A stretch of DNA of 64,000 bases from Lentinus brumalis (Eukaryota > Basidiomycota > Agaricomycetes > Polyporales > Polyporaceae), in assembly GCA_001792895.1 (NCBI GenBank), contig MARA01000017.1, positions 796,770 through 860,769 on the forward strand. Direction: 5' to 3'. Position 1 is the stretch's first letter. Each line of letters opens with the position of its first letter. The notes under the pieces were generated by a model, which was not told where the DNA came from, searched no databases, and worked only from the letters and a program-made list of their open reading frames with translations. The position numbers and the translations under genes were made by a program. This document shows positions 55,545 through 64,000 of the stretch, one piece after another.

Positions 55545-57740
55545 GCGTCTAATAGAAGCGTGATTGAGTTTTAGACTAGAACAGGCGCGGAGCGCGAGAG
55601 CGGGCGTCAACGCGGACATCCGGACGACGGTGTTGCATGCCATTGGGGCGCAGAGGAGATCAGAAGCTGTCTGTTGGACAATAGCATCCGTTGTGAGATT
55701 CAAAGTTCATCAGATTGATTCCATATACTCGTTCAAGCGGCGAATATGTACGAGAGAGTTAGCTTTGTACCGAACGAGCGGGGAAAGTCAGTGCAGGTGA
55801 ATACTGGACGTTCCGAGGAGGAGGGTCTTCTGCATACGAGGGCGCACCTGCGACGAGGATTGCAGCGTGTATCGCTGCGAATGTAGTTGTCTATTGCGTG
55901 ATCGATATGAAGGGTGCCGGTGTGCTTGCAATCGAGACTGCGACCGTTGATCGATGAGGAGAAGTGGGTGTAAGCTGTAACTGCACTTACGATGTGTTGA
56001 ATCTGATAGTCTGGGTTTCTGCGAGCGAGTGTTGTGTGTTGCATAAAGGTGAGACAGAGCGTACATAGTTCTGATGCTCGGCGCCGTTGCGTAGTCGAAG
56101 AGATTGAGGTCTATGGACGCAAGGTTTGGTGCAGGGAGTAGGCTTCGGACGTTCATTGTGCAGTCTCCACGGCGGGCGCGGCGGCGTGAGGCGGGAACAC
56201 CGGCGAGATCGATTCTGACGATTGAGAGCCGGACAGACGTCAGGCTGAGGAGGAAGAGTAAGAGCGCGACGCTGGGGAGGAGTATGTGTGATCGGGAATG
56301 CAATTAGTTGGCACGTACTTTCTAGATACGCCGAAGAGAAGTATGACGGAGCGAAGCCGTGTCAATGTAGTAGAGCACTAACGATGTGAAGTTGCCAGGA
56401 TGAGAGGCGTCATCGGCGGAGAAGGGCTGGCTGAGGCAGAAGGGTATGTATTGCGCCTTGCGTGGGCCGAAAGGAAGCGGTTGTACCGCGCGATAGCTTG
56501 GTAAGGTTTCAGGGCTTGGTTCGCAAAGTTGCAGCTGAGGTTGCAGGGGCGGCGATCGCTGGGGGAAAGTTCTTGCGTTGTTGCGGATGGTCGTGAGTGA
56601 GACTGTACTGTATTGACGTGGTGTCCTGAGTAGAGATGGGCTTCCGAGAACCCTGCTGAACCTTGAGCCAACATGTAGCCGATGTCAGTTGCGGCATGGC
56701 CGTGATGTGGATTGCTTCTGCATTTTGAGGGCGACGATTGGAGGGACAGCGACTGGACGAAACCTCAGAGACTCGGGTCGACAACGTGCTTACTGAAGCG
56801 AGGACGGTGTAGAGCGAGAATGGGACGACGGGAATGGTTGAGTTTGAAAGCACAGGTCATCCGGCGTCATCGTGGACGTGGTCGTCTGGACCTGACTTGC
56901 CATATATGGAGTCCCCTTCGTTGGCATGTCCTTTACTAGTGAACTTTGCTTGAATTTTTCTTCGGTTGAGAGGACGAGTCACGGTCGCGGTAGGTCTTGA
57001 GAGCGGCTGTCGAAGGAGTGTTTGTGTGGTGGGAAGATGAGAGCAAATATTCGAACTAAGAAGCTTCTTGCTCAAGTTCTTGCTTATATGAATATGTTTT
57101 GAGACAGGTTTCGGCGTGGCTTTAGCCTGACCGCCTACGGAACGATGGCAGCTGAGGACATACGTGTTCGGCCAAGAAAGAAAGTGATCGTAATGTACTG
57201 TACAGAGACCGGGTGCAGGTTCTGGGCATGGGTGGTGAGGACGGGGTTTGGAAATCAGGGCGAATGTGATCACAGCATGGGAGTAGTATTCTCGGGACGT
57301 GACGGGATATAGCTGTGCGTGGATCGTATGACGAGTAGCGAATAGCAGTGATTTGGGTAGGAGGCACAAGATATGGCTCGAAAGGAGTGTCGTACAAGCT
57401 CCAACACGCAACATGCAACTTATAGATGGCGTGAGGTGTGAACGGTTATCGAGTGGGCGATCATGTCGTAAGAAGGTCATGAGTCTGTGAGGTCAAAGGT
57501 GAGCAGCGCGAACTCGTTGAAGAGATAGGCTTGCCTGGCAAGTTGGTCGACGAATTGTGCTTTGCTATAGATCGCGCACAACATTGGTTGTGAGCATGAT
57601 GGGGTGAACCGGATCGGTGCTGTGGGGGTTTAAGTTGCGGTGATGGGCAGGGTCGATGTCGGAAGCGGCGGTGGTCTTTGGCCTGTGCGAGACGCAAGTT
57701 ATATGTATGCTGATTCGCGGGACCAGAGACATGATGATCA
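55545..57740 (-). other. Open minus-strand frames, no gene assembled
   Basis: Minus-strand frames of 100-207 codons (55788-56303, 56509-56853, 56857-57480, 57461-57886) are rich in Ser, Pro, His, Thr and Arg. None shows a domain. The strand's pyrimidine-rich composition lowers the chance of stops, so the frames may be accidental. Exons upstream of the GATA gene or downstream of copy B could hide here. Confidence 0.35.
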
Positions 57741-57741
57741 C

Positions 57742-58860
57742 TCACGGCTGAGTCAGGACGAAGCGGGGATTGGGTACCCATCCTCGAGGGGTGAATTTGA
57801 TCGGGATCGTTTGTGGGACCCCCCTCGTGTTGAGACGGAAGTCTAGCGCCAGAAGGTCTCGTTCGCCGAAGAAGACAAAATCCCACATGTCGAGGGCCTG
57901 GCGTAACGGCTCTGAATCGAATCGGAAGCCCCGGCGCCTGTATTTCCTAAAGTTCGTTAGCTCTCCGTCCAATAAGCGAGTCCCTTTCAAAACACCGAGT
58001 CGGTTGAGGGTGGCTGATGGGAAACCGCAGACGCAGGCGTCGGGTGTGAGGAAGTTCATCATCAGCGACGAGAAGGAAAAGCGTAGCGGGGTGATGGGGT
58101 TGTTCGAGAGGCTACATATAAGGTGGACACGGCGGTTGTTGGGAGTATGGAGCGCGCGCATGCGCCTGCTGCCGCCTCCGGGCACTATAGAAGGGGTGGT
58201 GTGATTGTGTCGGTCTAGGAGTTGAGTGTCGGACTCGGAATCATCTTCTTGTTTCGGCTCGACGTCGTGAGTGTATGCGCGGGTCTGATAGCCAATGTCG
58301 GTTCGAGAAGTCATCTGGCTGTATGAGCTAAGTTCGGTGTTCAGTATGTCGGCTGTTGTCGAGCTTGGTCGGGGCCGGATCAGTGACCAATTCAGGCCAG
58401 ATGGAGCCGTGACAGCAATGAGGAATTCAGTGTACGTTTCCATTGGCACGTAGATGTCGAGCGTCCGAGGCGTCCATGATGTGTCCGGAACGAAAAAGTG
58501 TAAGGCGGTGGATCCAGAGATGATTCCGCGGTGAGTTCGGAGAACGTCGTTGAAGACTTGGATGTTGGATACGAAAGGTGAGACATGCGCGTCATATCGA
58601 CGTTTCAGGAGCGTGGCGACAACGGTGAAAAATGAGCGTGATGTTGCACGCCAGGCCATCAATGTTTGCCAGTCCGACTGGTAGATGATCGCGACGAGCA
58701 CATCGACGGGGAGGCTGCGAAGCAATTGGTAAGCTTGTCCTCGGTGTGCTGGGCGCGGATTTACCGAGAGCTAGTGTGCGGGAGATTGCAAGGTTTCTCA
58801 GTCTCCGAAGACTGTATCTTCCTGCGCTTCTTCAGAGGTTCGGAAGACAGTACAATATGG
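57742..58860 (-). CDS. F-box-like plus degenerate nucleotidyltransferase-like protein, copy B
   Basis: The main exon runs from about 58711 to 57742. It opens LPVDVLVAIIYQSDWQTLMAWR, TFFTVV-type SFFTVVATLLKRRY, then SGSTALHFFVPDTSW and TLDIYVP (first Asp of the D-x-D pair replaced by Thr). The acidic insert is shorter (KQEDDSESDTQ). SLSNNPITPLRFSFSSLMMN, FLTPDACVCGFPSATLNRLG and MWDFVFFGERDLLALDFR follow. An upstream exon at about 58860-58775 carries a nuclear-localisation-like KKRRK. A GTGAGT after LTQP at the end may be a splice donor, so the last exon could lie further down. It is a clear paralogue of copies A and C. Confidence 0.75.
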
Positions 58861-58864
58861 TAGC

Positions 58865-60285
58865 TCGACGAGAGGCGGTCGCTGAGTACAGCGACTGTGC
58901 CGCTTTCCCTGCGCAAAGAGTTCGTTGTAAGTATCAGTAATGTAGCAGATGGAGAACGGCAGTTACTTTATATCGCGGGGGTTTCTGTGCGCTCCAGCGA
59001 GTGCAAGAAATATGGGTTGACTCGGGTGCGGCATGAGGGTTGCTCGCGTCTGAGAGTATCTAGTCTTTTGACAGACCGCTTATGTACTTGGCCAAGGAGC
59101 GGGGGTGGAGCGGTGTCTTCTTGACCGGCGGTGCTGGGGCGACTATGAGGTGACATGTGAGGTTCAGGGCTAGGACTTGTGCTACGGACGGTTCGGAATG
59201 ATGACGCCGACCGCTCAGTCGGGTTTGGAGTGGACCACCGTTAAAGGGCCTGCGCTCAGAACGGCGACTTCGAGTCATATCGTGCTGACGTCTGTAGATG
59301 GGGCAGCAGAGGGCTGTCGTGTGGTGCGTATGTGTATACGTTTCTCAGTGTATAGCGTGGCGCAATAGGACTAGTATTTGCGTACGAAGGTTCAGATCTT
59401 CATCTGTGGCGCGGTTGAACATTCTAGGGTGCGTTGGCCCTGCCCAAGAACCAGGAGCGGTGAATCCGATATAGGCTTGTTCGGTGTGGTGCCGGAATTT
59501 TCTTTGTGATGTCGGGGCGAAATGGAGTAGGTCAGGGTTTGTGCGAGTTACCTTACTGTGGCTCCTTGGTTAGCTGCGTTACTTGTAGACACAGACATTG
59601 TACTAGCGGCGCCTATAATCGACTTGGGGCGAATTAAGTGCTTGTCACGACCGAAAGTGGGCGTACTTTGAGTCTGACTATACCGAGTAGCGTCGCGAAG
59701 TTGAGAGTCGTAGCTCATACGAGCTTCTCTGGAACGAAGGGGCTGCAGTACGCTGCAATCTGAATACGAACGTGGACGACAATGCGAGGGCAGGGGAGAG
59801 CATGAAACAACTGGCGATGTTCATCAGGAGGAGGTAGTTAAAGAGCTGTCCGTGGAGCGCCCGTGCGGCTGCCTGCCGTGCGCGCCAGTGGGTTGAGCGG
59901 ACTGTGGCGCAGCGGTCTCCGCCTTGCGCTCTTAGCAGTGGTGAGGCTCTTGGTACACGCCTCCGTCTGGATTCGTCATCGACTACACGCGATCTGCCTT
60001 TTTCCCTTTATACAGGTTCCCCACGTCGTTCTGCTCCGTTGCGTGGCGTTCTAGGCGTGCGCGACAACGGTTGTATTCAGGACTGGTGATTGATACATTC
60101 CAAGGTTGAACGGCAGCGAGGAGACGTTTCACGGTGGTCATAGCCAAGATGTGTGTATATACAGACTGACAAGGAGATGGTAACGTGCAGGTGACTGCAT
60201 CTGATGCTTCTACTGAGTAAGTATGAGGAGGGACGAAAATCGGACGGTCTGACGTCAGGATCGGGAACAACGACTTTTCGATCGC
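58865..60285. other. No gene recognised
   Basis: This is the spacer between copies B and C. Only short overlapping frames are seen on both strands. Confidence 0.5.
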
Positions 60286-61577
60286 CTAAAGCGGTGGGGT
60301 TGTGATCTTCACGTCGAGCTTTGTTGGAATATGGGTAAGGGGACGATTGAACTGAGACTGAGACGGCGATGGACTCACCCATCGAGAGTTCGGTACCCAC
60401 CCGCGAGTCGTGTGTAAGATTGGCAAGGACGCCTTCTCGCTCTCGAAGGTGAGACGGAAGTCCATGGCGAGGAGGGTGCGCGAACCGAAGAACAGGTAGT
60501 CCCACATGTCAATGAGTTCGCGCAACTCGCCGTCGTCGATGTCGAAGCCGCGTTCCTTGTATCTTTTCAGAGCAGCTTGATCTCGATGCGACATACTGGT
60601 GTGCCTGAGGACTCCAAGACGACAGAGGGTGGCGGATGGGAATCCACACACGCAACTGTCTGGGGTGATGAAGTTCATCAGCAACGACGCCCAGAAGAAA
60701 CGGAGTGGGGTGACGGGATTGTTGGAAGGACTGCAGATGATGTCAATGCGACGGTTATTTTTGCCGTAGAACGAGCGAACGGCTCGCATTCCTTGCGCGG
60801 CATCCTTGGAACGGCGGCGGTGCTCGGTGGTCTCAGAATAACTGTCTGTAGATTCCGAGTCGCTCTGGTCGTCCTTGATATCGGGGCGCTCCTCGTCACC
60901 GTCCATATCGCTTTCTGAGGAGCTGAAGTCGTGTTCGTGCACGTTGATCTCCTGATCGCAGGGAATGCGTTCGTGGACGTCAAGCCCGTCATCCTGGGAG
61001 TGGCCGCCGGAGTCGATGTGCGTTTTCGCGGCTCGACGGCGATGTAATCCCTTCCCTGGAGCGGGAGGGGGGAGGATTCTGAAGTTCAGACCAGAAGGGT
61101 CTGTGACAGCGCGAAGGAAGGCGCTATAGGTAGCGGCAGGAACATAGATATCAAGGTCCTGAGGTGACCACGCTTTGTCGGGAAGAAAGAAGTGGAGGGC
61201 TGCAGATCCGGAAATTACGGCGCCGTGTTCATTGAGGAGGTCATCGAACAGGGGAATGTCATCGACAAATGGTCGTATTTGTCCTTCGTATTGTGAGCGG
61301 AGGAATGCTGCGACTACTGAGAAGAAGGCTTTCGATGTACAGCGCCATGCGAGTAGTGTTTTCCAGTCCGATTCGTGGATAATTGCGACGATGATGTCGA
61401 TAGGGACACTATCATGCGGTCAATGGTGTACTGAGAGGAACGTGAGCTCACTTACTGGTGCAATGGAAGTAGTCGGGTGCCAAGAGCGGTCAGAGAAACA
61501 GCTCCTCGACCAACTAAAGCGGAGTACGTGGGAGGGTTCGTCGACGAGGCCCTTTCGCGGATAAATGTAGCAAGCAT
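60286..61577 (-). CDS. F-box-like plus nucleotidyltransferase-like protein, copy C
   Basis: Exon 1 starts at 61577 (MLATFIRERASSTNPP) and ends at 61456. Intron 61409-61455 joins it in frame to VPIDIIVAIIHESDWKTLLAW and AFFSVVAAFLRSQYEG. SGSAALHFFLPDKAWSPQ and DLDIYVP follow, so this copy alone keeps both Asp of the D-x-D pair. A long acidic Ser-rich insert (DMDGDEERPDIKDDQ) comes next, then SPSNNPVTPLRFFWASLLMN, FITPDSCVCGFPSATLCRLG and MWDYLFFGSRTLLAMDFR. Reading through ends at 60286. A GTGAGT after GWVPNSRW at about 60382 could be a donor to another exon. The frame is open over the full 1.1 kb without an internal ATG near the start, so the exon 1 junction is needed. Confidence 0.8.
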
Positions 61578-61579
61578 GA

Positions 61580-62000
61580 TGAACCTGGAGCAATGTACGT
61601 GTGGTAGGCTGAAGGCTTCGTGCGGTTGCCGCTCTTTTATAGGTATAGAAGTAGGTATCGAACATGTGATGGCAGGGTCCAAGCGCTACAAGCGTATGCA
61701 GGCTGGGAATGTTACCGTCCTGAAGTCCGGCGGTTGACGTTGGGATTCGTCGGGTGGACCTTCAGTTTCGCGGTTCAAGTTTATCCTCGGCGTGACGGCA
61801 CGGCTTGGTGGTCTCGAAGACTGAGAACTAGTCAATATGCGGACTAGACTGGGAAGTTGCACCTGTGCAGGGACCTGGTGCGACAGATTCGGCTACAGTC
61901 ACCGGCTCCTCAAGACGCTTGAACTTTGTTGTATTCCGCGGCAGGTTAGGCATAGCGCATAAGGTTGAGCTGGCACTCTATTCGTTAACGCTTCTCGACG
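61580..62000. other. No gene recognised
   Basis: This is the upstream region of copy C and the downstream region of the next minus-strand frame. No motif is supported. Confidence 0.5.
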
Positions 62001-62001
62001 A

Positions 62002-62496
62002 TCAAGACGTGAATCCGTACGTCTCTGTTGCTGGTTGGCGTTGGGGCGATTTGGGTCCGCAAAACTCGCGAAGCGGACCATAGTCGAGGATGAAGTCGCC
62101 CGTGTGGGTGGCGTAATGATGGCTTGGTCTGGTGACATCCGGCCTGTAGAGCTGATGCCACGGAGGTTCAGTCCAGCTGAAGTACGAGTGCGCCAGATCA
62201 CATACCTCCAATAGCTCCGTGCAGTATTCGCGCGGAAGTCGGTCTACCTCCTCAAGTTGTGCCTCAGTCAGGCTCTTGGACAGCGATATCTGAAGAGCGT
62301 GGGACACGTTCTCAAAATTCTGCAGGTCTTGCGGCAACGGACCGGCTGAACGAGGACCTGGATCGCCCTTCTCTGGCCATGCCTCGTCGTCCGTAGTCTC
62401 CACGGTGCCGTTACCGTCCGTGTTATCCTGGAGAAGAAGATCAGCTGCGAACTGATCAAGAGCGGAGAAGGCAAACCGTACGTGCCTTTTTAACAA
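62002..62496 (-). CDS. Unrecognised protein, 3' exon(s)
   Basis: A 164-codon minus-strand frame with natural-looking composition: FAFSALDQFAADLLLQ, an acidic stretch, then LQNFENVSHALQISLSKSLT, LEVCDLAHSYFSWTEPPWH, and a C-terminal FILDYGPLREFCGPK ending at 62002. An acceptor at about 62431 (CTCCAG before DNTDGNG) would make it a terminal exon. No family is recognised. It may belong to the gene running in from the right edge. Confidence 0.45.
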   Translation of the reverse strand: MLKRHVRFAFSALDQFAADLLLQDNTDGNGTVETTDDEAWPEKGDPGPRSAGPLPQDLQNFENVSHALQISLSKSLTEAQLEEVDRLPREYCTELLEVCDLAHSYFSWTEPPWHQLYRPDVTRPSHHYATHTGDFILDYGPLREFCGPKSPQRQPATETYGFTS

Positions 62497-63479
62497 CGTC
62501 GAGCCTTATGTGTCGAACATCGACTCGTTTTCGAGTCTCACATGAGCTGCAGATCAGATGCGAGAGAGCTGTAAGCAAAGTCAGGCAACGGAGAGCCAGC
62601 CCTCGCGGCGTGAAGCCCGGAAGTCATCTCGAGCTCTCTTTACGTTCCGAGAACACAGCCGCGATGTGATCGAGACGTCGCTCGAGACGCGTGCCGTCGG
62701 AATGCGGTATAACCTGTTCCCACAACTGAGGGAGCTGTAAGACACAAGTATGTATTAGTATCGTAGGACTACTCTACAGTGATACACCATCTACCAGAAA
62801 GAGTCCACGATACTGGCAAAGTGCAGCCACTATTCTGATGTCAGCGAACCCCGAGCAGGTTCTCCGACTAGACGTGGCAGTCGTCCGAGCTTGCGCGGTA
62901 GATGAAACGCTATGGAGATCAGTGAGATATTGCAGAAGTAGCACGACGTCGACGAGCACTGACTTACCTCAGGAATTCATGAAGCTGCCGATGTTCCTTC
63001 ATAGGTCGCAGGATGCCGAGCTGTACCCGGTGTCTTCACCAATCATAACAACGATGTTAGGTCAACGTCTAGGCGTGGGGAAGAGAGTATGGCTGTGCGG
63101 ACCGAAACAGTCGATCTTGTGAGCAGCAAGTTTGTCGCAGAAGACACCAACGAGGATCACTCACACGAGACGACCTTTCGGATACTTCGGGATGGGTATC
63201 AGAACGCTAAACCGCTACAATCGGTACAGCTCCTTTGTTCTGGCCAAGTCTCTTTGGGCCCTGGGCTGATTCCCATGAGAAGCAGATTGGCGGTGCAGTA
63301 CCTGATGAGATGACGACCGCATGTGAGCCTTTAGCAAATTCAGCGACAACTTTGGGAAGCTCTTACTGCAAGTAGAAAGGGAAGTTGACGTTGTTGAGCG
63401 ACAAGGGACGCGATGTATAGGAGGACGCAATGTTGCTGCACAGATACGAGAAACTGGAAGGATGTCAGGTCAGGGTTAT

Positions 63480-64000
63480 GTTGAGGACAAGCTGGACGAG
63501 AGAGAGGACATACTAGTCCGCCCGGCAAGTAATGAGTGTCCTCTTCCTCGCTCTCCAAGCCGTCAGTTTCCCAGTCGTCGTCACATATCGGAATCATTTC
63601 AGGCTCTTCTTCAAGTGGAACCGCGTCTTCCGCGGCCGCCTCAACGATAGAGAACCCGCGAAGGTCTGGCGGTCGAGCGACGGCTTCGAAGGAAGGAAGA
63701 TGGACGGAGCAATGGGCAGGAATCCCCTTGAACGCCGCATAATATATGTCGAAACCAAAGGGGAGCTGCATGGCCGGTGGCGAAGTTGCAAGCCCGGATC
63801 AGGCACGACTCGGATACCTGGAGCGCATAGAGCTCGAATACTCACGCGTTGCCACCTTGCTGTACACCGCGCTGGGGTTCGTCTCGCATAGGGTCTGAGT
63901 CGGAGAACATCTTCTCCGTCAAGTCAGTGCTCTGCGGCGGAGCGGGAGGCGCAGGCCACATACAGAACCACTCACCACCTTTGCGGTCCCAGTTACTGTG
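63480..64000 (-). CDS. Unrecognised gene running off the right edge (partial)
   Basis: Minus-strand exons are visible: SNWDRKGG ... FCMWPAPPAPP and MFSDSDPMRDEP (about 63990-63855, donor GTGAGT), then after an intron LPFGFDIYYAAFKGIPAHCS, an acidic stretch and DDDWETDGLESEEEDTHYLP (to about 63510). Smaller exons may continue to about 62700 (for example FQFLVSVQQHCVLLYIASLV). No family is recognised. The start lies outside the window. Confidence 0.4.

Noticed and set aside
56857..57480. A 207-codon minus-strand frame as a gene
   Set aside because: No motif, low-complexity composition in a pyrimidine-rich strand, overlapped by other open frames. Not enough to call a gene.
1..64000. CRISPR arrays, rRNA or bacterial-type operons
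   Set aside because: No regular spaced repeats or rRNA-like sequence seen. The intron-rich genes are eukaryotic.

Overview
The window is nuclear DNA of a filamentous basidiomycete, most likely a polypore-type agaricomycete. The evidence is the very short introns (about 45-65 bp, GT-AG) in nearly every gene, dense packing on both strands, and several families expanded in Agaricomycetes: F-box/LRR proteins, DUF6533 and related multipass proteins, UstYa-like (DUF3328) oxidases, divergent terpene synthases, and a P-loop NTPase family. No true tRNA, rRNA or CRISPR was found.

Layout. 0.7-10 kb is an accessory block. It holds two UstYa-like oxidases, a GNAT acetyltransferase, two paralogous 7TM proteins and two tiny secreted peptides. 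11-17.5 kb carries a short-chain dehydrogenase and three F-box/LRR-type genes. 18.3-22.6 kb holds an unrecognised protein, then the conserved divergent pair DPH3/KTI11 and MTO1/MnmG, both tied to tRNA wobble-uridine modification. 22.6-24.3 kb is an F-box/LRR pseudogene with two in-frame stops and a frameshift. 25-30 kb has a terpene-synthase-like protein lacking the canonical metal motifs, a rhodanese-domain protein and another F-box/LRR gene.

30.6-33 kb holds a DUF6533 membrane protein whose 5' end abuts a repeat island: two tRNA-headed SINE-like copies in inverted orientation around a perfect 50-bp palindrome. 35-39.5 kb has a secreted CBM19-like protein and an APC amino-acid permease. 40.3-45 kb is a divergent pair of F-box paralogues, and 45.2-46.7 kb a tandemly duplicated senescence/spartin-like gene. 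46.8-50.2 kb is a P-loop NTPase gene with a frameshift, bracketed by an exact 26-bp direct repeat.

50.3-61.6 kb is all minus-strand and strongly G-rich on the plus strand. It holds three dispersed copies of an F-box-like plus degenerate nucleotidyltransferase-like protein. Between them lies a transcription factor with two tandem GATA-type fingers of unusual spacing (C-x2-C-x21-C-x2-C). The right edge carries fragments of one or two unrecognised minus-strand genes.

All gene models are manual splice reconstructions from the sequence, and no homology search was run. Several frameshifts could be real decay or assembly error.
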